64,000 nt of DNA from Brevundimonas bacteroides DSM 4726 (lineage in GTDB: Bacteria; Pseudomonadota; Alphaproteobacteria; Caulobacterales; Caulobacteraceae). The position numbers were made by a program, and so were the translations under genes. Positions 49,683 to 57,640 of this stretch are shown piece by piece. How positions within the stretch are numbered: position 1 is the stretch's first letter; each line of letters begins with the position of its first letter. Under the pieces are notes generated by a model, which was not told the origin of the DNA, did no database searches, and was given only the letters and a program-made list of their open reading frames with translations. The stretch covers positions 1 through 64,000 of the forward strand of contig NZ_JNIX01000014.1 in NCBI RefSeq assembly GCF_000701445.1, read 5' to 3'.

Positions 49683-50843
49683 ATGAGCATCGCCTTCATC
49701 GACCTGCAGGCCCAGCGACGCCGCCTGAACGGCAGGATCGAAGCCGCCGTCATGGCCGCCGTCGAGAGCGGGGCCTACGTGATGGGGCCCCAGGTACGCG
49801 AGTTCGAAACCATGCTGGCCGAGTTTGGTCAGGCGAAGCACGCCCTGTCCTGCGCCAACGGCACCGAGGCCCTGGTCCTGCCGCTGATGGCCTGGGGCAT
49901 CCGGCCGGGCGATGCGGTCTTCGTGCCCAGCTTCACCTTCTGCGCCACCGCCGAGGTCGTGCCGTGGCTCGGGGCGACGCCGGTCTTCGTCGACATCGAC
50001 GACCGCACCTACAACATGGACCCCGCCCATCTGGAGGCCGCTATCGAGGCGACCATCGCCGAAGGACGGCTGAAGCCCAAGGTCGTGATTGCCGTCGACC
50101 TGTTCGGCCAGCCCGCCGACTATCCGGCCATCCGGGCCATCTGCGACAAGCACGGCCTGAAGCTGATCTCGGACTCGGCGCAGGGCTTCGGCTGCACCCT
50201 CGACGGATCTCACCCCCTGAAATGGGCCGACGTCACCACCGCCAGCTTCTTCCCGGCCAAGCCGCTGGGTTGCTACGGCGACGGCGGGGCGGTGCTGACG
50301 GACGACGACGATCTGGCTCAGGAGATCGACTCCTACCGTGTGCACGGCAAGGCGGTGGCCAAGGATCTGGCGGACCGCACCTTCGACCACGATCCCAAGT
50401 ATCTGAACATGCGCGTCGGCATGAACAGCCGCCTCGACACCGTCCAGGCCGCTGTCCTGATCGAGAAGCTCAAGGTCTTCGATGAGGAGATCGAATGGCG
50501 CAACCGCATCGCGGCCCGCTACAATGAGATGCTCACCCCTCACGTCACGGCCGTGCCGTTCGTGCCTGCGGGCAATGTCTCTAACTGGGCCCAGTACACG
50601 ATCGAACACGCAAACCGCGACGGCCTCGCCGCCCACCTGAAGGCCGAAGGCGTGCCGAGCGCCGTCTACTATCCGATCCCGTGCCACCTCCAGCCGGCCT
50701 ACCAGCATCATCCGCGCGGGCCCGGCGGCCTGCCCGTGACCGAGGCGAAGAAGGAGGTTGTCATCAGCCTGCCGATGCACTCCGACCTCGACGAGGCGAC
50801 TCAGGACCGGATCGTCGCCGCCGTCGCCTCGTTCAAGGGTTGA
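49683..50843 (+). CDS. DegT/DnrJ/EryC1-family sugar aminotransferase
   Basis: A 386-residue PLP enzyme transferring an amino group to a nucleotide-linked keto sugar. The signature FIDLQAQRRRLNGRIEAAV opens it; SCANGTEALVLPL, PSFTFCATAEVVPW, DLFGQPADY and the PLP lysine in SFFPAKPLGCYGDGGAV are present. Frame is open upstream, but the ATG at 49683 is the conserved start. A Gfo/Idh dehydrogenase gene follows after 4 nt. Together these resemble WlbE/WlbA, which make diamino-uronate sugars for surface polysaccharide. Confidence 0.88.
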   Translation: MSIAFIDLQAQRRRLNGRIEAAVMAAVESGAYVMGPQVREFETMLAEFGQAKHALSCANGTEALVLPLMAWGIRPGDAVFVPSFTFCATAEVVPWLGATPVFVDIDDRTYNMDPAHLEAAIEATIAEGRLKPKVVIAVDLFGQPADYPAIRAICDKHGLKLISDSAQGFGCTLDGSHPLKWADVTTASFFPAKPLGCYGDGGAVLTDDDDLAQEIDSYRVHGKAVAKDLADRTFDHDPKYLNMRVGMNSRLDTVQAAVLIEKLKVFDEEIEWRNRIAARYNEMLTPHVTAVPFVPAGNVSNWAQYTIEHANRDGLAAHLKAEGVPSAVYYPIPCHLQPAYQHHPRGPGGLPVTEAKKEVVISLPMHSDLDEATQDRIVAAVASFKG

Positions 50844-50847
50844 TCCG

Positions 50848-51783
50848 ATGAGCCCGCAATCGAACCCCCTCAAGGTCGGCGTGGCCGGCGTCGGCGTCAT
50901 GGGCCGCAATCACGCCCGCGTGCTGGCCGACATCCGCGACTTCGATCTGACCGCCATCTTCGACATGGACGCCGTCACCGCCGAGGGCGTGGCCGAGGTC
51001 TATGAGGCGAAAGCCTACACCTCGGCCGCCGATTTCGTCGCCGCCGGGCTCGACGCCGCGGTGGTGTCGACGCCGAACCGCACCCATGCCGACCTGACCG
51101 TCGCCCTGCTCGAAAAGGGCGTCCACGTCCTGGTCGAGAAGCCCATCGCCGCGACCGTCGCCGACGCCCGGCGCATGATCGACGCCGCCGAGGCCAACGG
51201 CCGGGTGCTGATGGTCGGTCAGGTCGAGCGCTTCAATCCGGCGGTCGAGGCGGTCAAGCGCGCCATCGCCGGCGAGGACGTCATCTCCATCCAGATCACC
51301 CGCGTCGGCCCCTTCCCGCCGCGCATGGGCGAGGTCGGCGTGGTCATCGACCTGGCGGTGCATGACATCGACATCATCCGCCATCTGACCGATGCCGAGG
51401 TGGCGGAGGTCCAACCGCAGCTGGCCCGCACCCGCGCGGAGCGCGAGGATACGGCGCTTCTCCAGTTCCGCATGGAAAACGGGGTGATCGCCCACATCAC
51501 CACCAACTGGGTCACGCCCTACAAGACCCGCACCCTCCAGGTCGCCACCCAGAACAAGTTCGTCGTCGCTGACCTCATGACCCGCCAGGTCACCGAATAC
51601 TTCGGCCAGCAGCCGGACGGCAGCTATTCGACGCGCGGCGTCCACTCCTGGCCCAACGAGCCCCTGAAGAAGGAGCTGGAAGCCTTTGCCCACGCCATTC
51701 GCACCGGCGAGGCCCCGGCCGTGACCGGCGAGGATGGGCTGCGCAATCTGGAAGTCGCGCTGCGCTGCCTCGGCGAGGGCTGA
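50848..51783 (+). CDS. Gfo/Idh/MocA-family oxidoreductase
   Basis: A 311-residue NAD(P)-dependent dehydrogenase. The Rossmann motif VGVAGVGVMGRNHARVL, catalytic EKPIAATVADARRMID and the GQVERFNPAVEAVKRAI stretch are typical of WlbA-like enzymes that oxidise UDP-N-acetylglucuronate at C3. It starts 4 nt after the aminotransferase stop, so the two probably act in sequence: oxidation, then transamination. The gene is convergent with a lipoprotein gene, 3 bp apart. Confidence 0.85.
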   Translation: MSPQSNPLKVGVAGVGVMGRNHARVLADIRDFDLTAIFDMDAVTAEGVAEVYEAKAYTSAADFVAAGLDAAVVSTPNRTHADLTVALLEKGVHVLVEKPIAATVADARRMIDAAEANGRVLMVGQVERFNPAVEAVKRAIAGEDVISIQITRVGPFPPRMGEVGVVIDLAVHDIDIIRHLTDAEVAEVQPQLARTRAEREDTALLQFRMENGVIAHITTNWVTPYKTRTLQVATQNKFVVADLMTRQVTEYFGQQPDGSYSTRGVHSWPNEPLKKELEAFAHAIRTGEAPAVTGEDGLRNLEVALRCLGEG

Positions 51784-51786
51784 TCG

Positions 51787-52014
51787 TCAGTTCAGCCGCG
51801 TCGCCCCTGTGATCCGGCAAGCATACTCCGTTTCCGGCCGGCCCGTCGTCGCCCCTGTCGGGGTCAGGATGCCGCCGCGCTCGCGACAGTCGGCGGTGAG
51901 GCGGTCCAGGTCGGCGCGATAGCTATTGGGCGGCGCATCGGCGGACGGTGTGGCGCAGGCGGCCAGGGTCGTGAGGGCGGCAAGCGCCAGCGAGTTAAGG
52001 ATCGATCGGGTCAT
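51787..52014 (-). CDS. Small lipoprotein of unknown function
   Basis: A 75-residue protein. Lipobox LTTLAAC puts the acylated Cys at residue 20. The mature part is about 55 residues (YRADLDRLTADCRERGGILTPTGATTG in part) with two cysteines that may form a disulphide. I recognise no family. It lies between a GST gene upstream and a convergent oxidoreductase. Confidence 0.7.
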   Translation of the reverse strand: MTRSILNSLALAALTTLAACATPSADAPPNSYRADLDRLTADCRERGGILTPTGATTGRPETEYACRITGATRLN

Positions 52015-52058
52015 CGGTTAGCTCCAGTGAAGGCCAAGCGTTCGCGCGCGCCTCAGGT

Positions 52059-52685
52059 TCACGTCCGAGCGGGAATCAGGGCGTCGTCGAGTTCGCGCGC
52101 CCTCTGAGCCGCCGGACGTCCCATGATGCGCCCGGCATAGGCCCTGAAGCTCTCGCGCTCGGGCAGGGTCTTGAACTGCAGGCCCCAGCCGATCTGGGAC
52201 CCGACGTACACGTCCGCCGCGCTGAACCGCTCGCCGAGAATGTAGGGTCCGGTCTCGACCGCCGTCTCCAGCGCATCGACCATCTGTTCGTAGTTGCCGT
52301 AGCCGACCATGCCCTGGCGTTCGGGCGGCGCCTGCCAGCCCATCGACCGGGCAGTGACAGCCGAATCGACCGGACCGGCAGCGAAGAACATCCACCGCAA
52401 ATAGGTCCCTCGCGCCGCATCGTCCAAGGCCGGAGCCAGACCGGCCTGAGGAAAAGCGTCGGCCAGGTAGGCGCAGATGGCCGCGCATTCCGTCACCGTC
52501 ACGCCGCGATGGCGAATGGCGGGCACCTTGCCCATCGGATTGATGGCCAGATAGTCCGCGCCCTTCATCGTCGTGCCGTAGTCCATCACCTCGGTGCGAT
52601 AGGGCTGTCCCAGCTCCTCCAGCATCCAGCGCACGATCCGGCCCCGCGACATGGGGTTGGTGTAGAAGACAATCTCTTCGGACAT
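52059..52685 (-). CDS. Glutathione S-transferase family protein
   Basis: A 208-residue GST. The thioredoxin-like N-terminus is IVFYTNPMSRGRIVRWML, with the substrate-binding cis-proline in GKVPAIRHRGVTVTE and ECAAICAYLAD. The all-helical C-terminus follows (VETGPYILGERFSAADVYVG). The ATG at 52685 has GAGGAGG 7 nt upstream, which settles the start against an in-frame codon 54 bp further up. Beta/zeta-like detoxification role is inferred; there is no adjacent pathway. Confidence 0.87.
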   Translation of the reverse strand: MSEEIVFYTNPMSRGRIVRWMLEELGQPYRTEVMDYGTTMKGADYLAINPMGKVPAIRHRGVTVTECAAICAYLADAFPQAGLAPALDDAARGTYLRWMFFAAGPVDSAVTARSMGWQAPPERQGMVGYGNYEQMVDALETAVETGPYILGERFSAADVYVGSQIGWGLQFKTLPERESFRAYAGRIMGRPAAQRARELDDALIPART

Positions 52686-52908
52686 CGACGGGCCTCCTCG
52701 TTCGCGGCGGACGATGCGCTCGGGCGGTCCGGCCCGCAAGCGGCGCGCGACGCCTGTTCATTCACGTTTCGCGGATGGCCGACCGCCGCCGTTCACGAAA
52801 TCCGCGCGGCCGTTTCCGCAAGTCCGATAGCGACGCCGCAGGGGCCAGACCAGGGTCGGGACATCGGAGGCCGGTCGCCGGTCGCCTTCGCGCAAATGGA
52901 GCTCTGAA

Positions 52909-53325
52909 ATGATCCGCACTGCCGCCTTGATCGCCGCCCTCAGCCTGACCGCCGCGCCCGCGCTGGCGCAATCCGCAGGCACCCTGACCGTCACCTTCGA
53001 AACCGGCGCCGACACCGGCGCGGTGATGTTCGGCCTCTATGACGCCGCGACCTATGACGGCGGCCAGCCGATCCGGGGCGCGCGCCTAGACGTCGCCGCC
53101 GGACAGCGCACCGCCACCTTCGACGGCTTGGTCGCCGGTGAATACGCCATCAGGGCGTTTCACGACGTCAATGGCGACGGCCAGATGAACCGCAACCCCT
53201 TCGGCATGCCGACCGAGCCCTTCGCCTTCTCGAATAATGCGGTCGGCAACATGGGTCCGGCGAGCTGGGATCGAGCCCGGTTCGTGGTCGAAGGCGCGAC
53301 CGTTCAGATGATCAGCATCCGCTAG
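52909..53325 (+). CDS. DUF2141 secreted protein, copy 1
   Basis: A 138-residue secreted protein. Signal peptide to about residue 21 (PALAQ), then a beta-sandwich domain: VTFETGADTGAVMFGLYDA, ATFDGLVAGEYAIRAFHDVN, and the loop DVNGDGQMNRN, which resembles a calcium-binding DxNxDG loop. The C-terminus PFAFSNNAVGNMGPASWDRA matches DUF2141. Function unknown. A carotenoid oxygenase gene follows after 23 bp, and a paralogue of the same length lies beyond the LytTR gene. Confidence 0.85.
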   Translation: MIRTAALIAALSLTAAPALAQSAGTLTVTFETGADTGAVMFGLYDAATYDGGQPIRGARLDVAAGQRTATFDGLVAGEYAIRAFHDVNGDGQMNRNPFGMPTEPFAFSNNAVGNMGPASWDRARFVVEGATVQMISIR

Positions 53326-53348
53326 GCCGACGAAAAGAGGGCATCGCC

Positions 53349-54815
53349 ATGAAAGCCTCCCGCCGCCACTTCCTGATGAGCGCCGCCGCCCTGTCGGCCG
53401 TCGTCGCCACGCCCGAAACCGTCTGGGCCGCCATGGCCCAGGACGCCGCCGCGCCATGGGCTTTGGCCACCGCCGATCTGGAGGGCGATGTCGCGCCACG
53501 GGCCATGCGGCTGGTCCGGGGTCGGGCTCCCGCCGGTCTTTCGGGGACCTTGTTTCGCAACGGGCCGGGCAAGTTCCGTCGGCCGGGCGGATCGGCCACC
53601 CACTGGTTCGACGGCGACGGCCTGATGCGGTCGTTCCGGATCGAGGACGGTCAGGTCACGCTCGCCGCCCGCTTCGCCGACACGCCCAAGCGTCGCACGG
53701 AGACGGAGCTTGAAGCCGTGGTCACGCCCGGCTTCGGCACGGTCGGGGACGCTCGCGCCCGCATCGGCTCCAACGACGACGCCAACGCCGCCAACACCGC
53801 GGTCATGGTGACGGGCGACAAGGTCTGGGCCCTGTGGGAGGGTGGTTCGCCGCTGCAGATGGACGCCGCCACCCTGGCCACCGAGCGGTTCGTGACCCTG
53901 CGCGACGACCTGAAGGGCATGCCGTTCCAGGCCCATCCGCGCCGCGCCCCGGACGGCACGGTGTGGAACGTCGGGACCAACGCGGATCAGGCCGTGGTCT
54001 GGCATCTGAACGCCGACGGATCGCTGATCTCGGCGGGCCTCGTCCCATTGCCCCGCGCCAGCTACCTGCATGACTTCACGGCCACGGAGCGGTCGTTGAT
54101 CTTCGTGCTCCAGCCCTGGGTCTTCGCCCAGCGCCGCATGCCGTTCTCGACGCAGTTCGCGTGGCGGCCCGAGCTTGGGACTCAGGTGCTGGTCGTCGAC
54201 AAGGCCGATCTCACGCGGACACGACTGTTCGAGTTGCCGACGTTCAGCTTCTTCCACCTCGGCGACGGCTGGGAGGAGGCGGACGGCACGATCCGCTTCG
54301 ACGTGGCGGCCAATCGCGACGCCTCCTTCGCCATCGAGGGCGCGCGCGTTCTGGTTGCCCAGACCGGGACCGTGCCCGGCGAGCCGAGTGTGCTGAAGCT
54401 GGTTACCCTGCACGCCGACGGCCAGGCGGAGATGACGTCGTCAGGGATCACCGCCGAGTTCCCCAAGGGCGATCCACGACGCCCCTGCTCGCGCCGTGAT
54501 CTGACCGTCCATGTGCATGGCGAGCGCGGGGATCGGCCCCTGCCGAACGGTCTGGGGATCCAGAACTGGGCGACCGGCGTCAACCGGGCCTTCCTGTTCG
54601 ACGACACCCAGATCATGGAGGAGGCGGTGTTCGTACCCAAGCCCGGCCGCTCGGACGAGAGCGATGCCTGGCTGGTCGCGCCCTCGATCAACCTGGCCGA
54701 AGGCGTGACGGAGTTGCACGTCTTCGATGTCGCGGCGGTTGAGGATGGACCGGTCGCGACCTGGCGGGCGGACGTTGCGCTCCCGGCCGGATTCCACGGC
54801 GCGTGGAAGGGCTGA
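53349..54815 (+). CDS. Carotenoid oxygenase-family protein, Tat-exported
   Basis: A 488-residue seven-bladed propeller dioxygenase. SRRHFLMSAAALSAVVATP is a Tat signal, which suits a cofactor-loaded enzyme. Four iron-ligand histidines can be placed at FQAHPRRAPD (about 197), SYLHDFTATER (about 241), FSFFHLGDGW (about 303) and the C-terminal GFHGAWKG. The family cleaves double bonds in carotenoids, apocarotenoids or stilbenes. Export to the periplasm is unusual because most members are cytosolic. It lies between two DUF2141 genes. Confidence 0.87.
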   Translation: MKASRRHFLMSAAALSAVVATPETVWAAMAQDAAAPWALATADLEGDVAPRAMRLVRGRAPAGLSGTLFRNGPGKFRRPGGSATHWFDGDGLMRSFRIEDGQVTLAARFADTPKRRTETELEAVVTPGFGTVGDARARIGSNDDANAANTAVMVTGDKVWALWEGGSPLQMDAATLATERFVTLRDDLKGMPFQAHPRRAPDGTVWNVGTNADQAVVWHLNADGSLISAGLVPLPRASYLHDFTATERSLIFVLQPWVFAQRRMPFSTQFAWRPELGTQVLVVDKADLTRTRLFELPTFSFFHLGDGWEEADGTIRFDVAANRDASFAIEGARVLVAQTGTVPGEPSVLKLVTLHADGQAEMTSSGITAEFPKGDPRRPCSRRDLTVHVHGERGDRPLPNGLGIQNWATGVNRAFLFDDTQIMEEAVFVPKPGRSDESDAWLVAPSINLAEGVTELHVFDVAAVEDGPVATWRADVALPAGFHGAWKG

Positions 54816-54818
54816 TGT

Positions 54819-55592
54819 TCAATACCAGCCGGCGTCGCGCAGGGCCCTGGCGTAGCGCCGGCTGACGGGCGCGGAAATCCCACCGTCCAGCGTGAGGGTG
54901 GCGCGGCCGTCACCCCGGGCCACGTCGCGCACAGCGCCCCGGGCGACCCACCAACTGCGATGGGTCTGCGCCCCCTCCAGGCCTTCGAGCTCATTCAGCG
55001 CGTCCGACATCCGCATCAGGATCAGGTCCGATCCCCGGTCGGTGTGGATCCGGAGATAGTGATCCTCGGCCTGGACGGCCCGGATCGCAGCCCCGCGCAG
55101 GCGAGGCGGCAGCCGTTCCGGAAAACGGGCCGGGGCCGCGCCGGCGACCGCCGCATGGGTCTGGACCGGCTGGGCCTTGCCGAGGAAGACGTTGATCGCG
55201 CTGACGCTGGCGGTGACGATGAAGACAGGCCCCAGCATCAGCGGCAGCGTAGCCAGCGGATAGACCTTGCCCTCAAACACCAACCCGGTCACGAACCAGA
55301 CCAGGATCACCACTGGCCCTGTGACCGACGCGGTCAGAGCCGCGACCGCCAGCCATGGCCGCTCGTCCATGTCGATCCAGCGCCCGACCAGCCGCGAGCA
55401 GGCCTCGCCCCAGGCAGCTCCGACCAGCATCACCGGGACCCAGTAGGCGAGGCGCATCCATAGGGTGGTGTTCGACATTCCGAACGCCCCGGTCAGGGCC
55501 AGAACGACCCCGGCGGCCATCGCCACAGCCATGCCGCGCACAATCCGTGTGGAGGCCGGTCGCCGGACAGAGGAAGGTGACAGGGCGGTCAT
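54819..55592 (-). CDS. Membrane-bound LytTR-family regulator
   Basis: A 257-residue protein with four membrane segments in its first 150 residues (VAMAAGVVLALTGAFGM, WMRLAYWVPVMLVGAAWG, ALTASVTGPVVILVWFVTGL, LMLGPVFIVTASVSAINVFL). A LytTR DNA-binding domain follows from about residue 165 (RAVQAEDHYLRIHTDRGSDL, HRSWWVARGAVRDV, RYARALRDAGW). No receiver domain is present, so signal input is through the membrane part. It converges with the carotenoid oxygenase (4 bp) and diverges from the second DUF2141 gene. Confidence 0.85.
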   Translation of the reverse strand: MTALSPSSVRRPASTRIVRGMAVAMAAGVVLALTGAFGMSNTTLWMRLAYWVPVMLVGAAWGEACSRLVGRWIDMDERPWLAVAALTASVTGPVVILVWFVTGLVFEGKVYPLATLPLMLGPVFIVTASVSAINVFLGKAQPVQTHAAVAGAAPARFPERLPPRLRGAAIRAVQAEDHYLRIHTDRGSDLILMRMSDALNELEGLEGAQTHRSWWVARGAVRDVARGDGRATLTLDGGISAPVSRRYARALRDAGWY

Positions 55593-55616
55593 GACTGGAC
55601 GGCGGATCTCGACTGG
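55593..55616. promoter_or_regulatory. Possible LytTR binding repeats
   Basis: GACTGG occurs twice as direct repeats with a 12-bp gap (55593-55598 and 55611-55616) between the LytTR start and the DUF2141 gene. LytTR proteins bind direct repeats with 12-13 bp spacing, so this may be an autoregulatory site. Motif match is weak. Confidence 0.3.
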
Positions 55617-55657
55617 TGTTTCGGTGCTCGCGGGGCGATGCACGAAAGAGCGTTTCG

Positions 55658-56074
55658 ATGAAACTGGCAATCGCGGCCGCGAGCCTGGGCCTGCTGACGG
55701 CGAACGGCGCGTCCGCCGCCGACCTGACCTTGACACTGCGCACCCAAGGCTCTGGCGGGACGATTGCGGTCGCCGTCTACGCCAATGCTGCAGATTTCCG
55801 CGCCAGCAGGAACCCCATCGCGACCCGCGTCGTGCCGGCACCGGGCGGGGCGACCTCGGTCACCATTCCGGACTTGGCACCCGGACGCTATGCGGTGGGC
55901 GCCTTTCACGACGCAGACCGAAATGGCGAGCTGACCCTCTGGCCCGTAGGCCTGCCGCGCGAGGCCTACGGCTTTTCCCGGAACGCCCGAGGCCGTTTCG
56001 GTCCTCCGGCCTTTGAGGCCGCCGCTTTCGACCTGCCCCCTGAAGGGACCCGCCAGGCGATCACCCTTCGCTAG
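55658..56074 (+). CDS. DUF2141 secreted protein, copy 2
   Basis: A 138-residue secreted protein, same length as copy 1. Signal peptide to about residue 20 (GASAAD). The domain keeps the family pattern: VAVYANAADFRASRNPIATR, YAVGAFHDADRNGELTL and PREAYGFSRNARGRFGPPAF. The Ca-like loop is weaker (DADRNGEL). Its frame is open upstream, but the ATG at 55658 gives a clean signal peptide. It is divergent from the LytTR gene by 65 bp and converges with holA. Confidence 0.85.
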   Translation: MKLAIAAASLGLLTANGASAADLTLTLRTQGSGGTIAVAVYANAADFRASRNPIATRVVPAPGGATSVTIPDLAPGRYAVGAFHDADRNGELTLWPVGLPREAYGFSRNARGRFGPPAFEAAAFDLPPEGTRQAITLR

Positions 56075-56079
56075 GGCGG

Positions 56080-57132
56080 TTACAGACCCAACCGCCGCGC
56101 CCGGGCCGCGATCTCCAGCAGCAACCGCTCGGCGATCAGGTGCTCGGGCATGCCGGTGGTCTTGGTCATCAGGTCTGCAGTGTTGACGCTGTCCTGAAGC
56201 GCGTCGAGCCGGTCCAAGCTCCAGGCGCGGGCCTGACGGAGCATCTCCGCCTCCTGCTTCCAGAAGACACCGGCCGCTTTCGCCGCCTCCTTGGCGCCTG
56301 CGCCCGAGCCTTGCAGGACATTGATCCGGCGCAGCTTTCCAAGATGGATGGAAGCCGACCGCACAGCCATGACGGCGCTCTCGCCTTCGGCCAGGGCGCG
56401 TCGCAATCCCCCTTGAGCCGGTCCCGGCCGCCCGCCGAAGGCCTGGAGGGCGGCGTCGGACAGGGAGGCGTCGGCCTCGACACCCAGGTGAGCCTCCAGC
56501 TCCTCGACATCGATCGTGCGGCCAGAGCCAGGGCCGACATAGAGAGCCAGGCGCTCTATCTCCTGTCGCATCAGGCCCCGTTCCTTGGGCAGGCGGGCAA
56601 CGAAGACGGCGAGGGCGTCCGACGTCAGGCCCACCTTGTCGGCAGCCAGCGCCTCGCGCGTCATGCGGGCGATGTCGCCGGCCTCGTCCTCATAGCAGGC
56701 GATGCCGACGGTGGCCTTGCCGGCCTCGGCGGCCTTGCGGAGCGCCGAGTCGCGGCCGAGCGGCCCGGCCTCGACCACCAGCATGGCGTCGGGGTTGTAG
56801 CCACCCTCGCCGTGGGTCTTCAGCGCGGCGGCCACGGCCTTGTCGACCGAAGCCTTCTCGGAACCCAGCCGCACGCGAACAAGTCGGCGCCCGCCGATCA
56901 TGGACAAGGCCGTCAGGGCCTCCTCCAGCCGGGTCTCGTCGGCGTCGATGTCCGAGTCCGTCAGGACGGTGACGTTGAAGGGGTCGTTCAGGTCCGGCGT
57001 GATGGCCCTGCACAGGATCTCGGCGCGCTCGGCGACGCCGGACCGGTCCTTGCCGTGAATGACGGCGGCGCGGACGCCCGCGTCGGGCTTCGACAGGAAG
57101 CGATCGACCTCTGGCCGCTTCGCCAAAATCAT
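56080..57132 (-). CDS. holA: DNA polymerase III delta subunit
   Basis: A 350-residue clamp-loader subunit. The N-terminal ATPase-like domain starts MILAKRPEVDRFLSKPDAGV, with VIHGKDRSGVAERAEIL and the LPKERGLMRQEIERLALYVG region, then a C-terminal helical collar (LLLEIAARARRLGL at the end). Walker residues are degenerate, as in other delta subunits. The gene follows lptE by 10 nt in the leuS-lptE-holA group typical of the order. Confidence 0.9.
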   Translation of the reverse strand: MILAKRPEVDRFLSKPDAGVRAAVIHGKDRSGVAERAEILCRAITPDLNDPFNVTVLTDSDIDADETRLEEALTALSMIGGRRLVRVRLGSEKASVDKAVAAALKTHGEGGYNPDAMLVVEAGPLGRDSALRKAAEAGKATVGIACYEDEAGDIARMTREALAADKVGLTSDALAVFVARLPKERGLMRQEIERLALYVGPGSGRTIDVEELEAHLGVEADASLSDAALQAFGGRPGPAQGGLRRALAEGESAVMAVRSASIHLGKLRRINVLQGSGAGAKEAAKAAGVFWKQEAEMLRQARAWSLDRLDALQDSVNTADLMTKTTGMPEHLIAERLLLEIAARARRLGL

Positions 57133-57142
57133 GAGAGCGGCA

Positions 57143-57640
57143 TCACTCCGAAAGCACCCGCAGCAGGTCGAGCCGGATCAGGCGGGCCAGTTCGGCGGCG
57201 GCGCGGTCCTCGCCGTCCTGCTGGGCGGCGATGGAGGCGTAGGGCTGGTCGGCCGAGGCGTAGGTCGTCGTCACGGTCTGGACGCCGGTGATCGGCACGC
57301 CGCCCGACGTCGGGGTCAGCGTCCAGGCCGCGCGGACGGTCAGCTCATAGCGGGTGGCGGTGTCGTCGATGCGGCGGCCCAGCGGTCGCCGGTTCTGCTC
57401 CACCGCCGTCTCCAGCCGATAAAGCGGCGCGGCCGACCGATCCCACGCCAGAGCGTCCTCCAGCTGCTCGCGCAGCCGATATCCCAGCCGGTCATCCTGC
57501 GTCGACACGGCGATGCGCCGGATCGGCGACCCCTGCGACGTCTCTGCATACATCGGCGTGAACCCGCACCCCGCCAGCAGCAGGGCGATGGACGTGAGGC
57601 CAACCGCGAGGGTCAGCGCCGGGGCGCGCCCGTCCCTCAT
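57143..57640 (-). CDS. lptE: LPS-assembly lipoprotein LptE
   Basis: A 165-residue lipoprotein. The lipobox LLLAGC follows a signal peptide, so Cys 25 is acylated. The mature protein has the LptE core ([53 protein letters not shown]). It plugs LptD for lipopolysaccharide export. The ATG overlaps the leuS stop (ATGA). Confidence 0.9.
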   Translation of the reverse strand: MRDGRAPALTLAVGLTSIALLLAGCGFTPMYAETSQGSPIRRIAVSTQDDRLGYRLREQLEDALAWDRSAAPLYRLETAVEQNRRPLGRRIDDTATRYELTVRAAWTLTPTSGGVPITGVQTVTTTYASADQPYASIAAQQDGEDRAAAELARLIRLDLLRVLSE

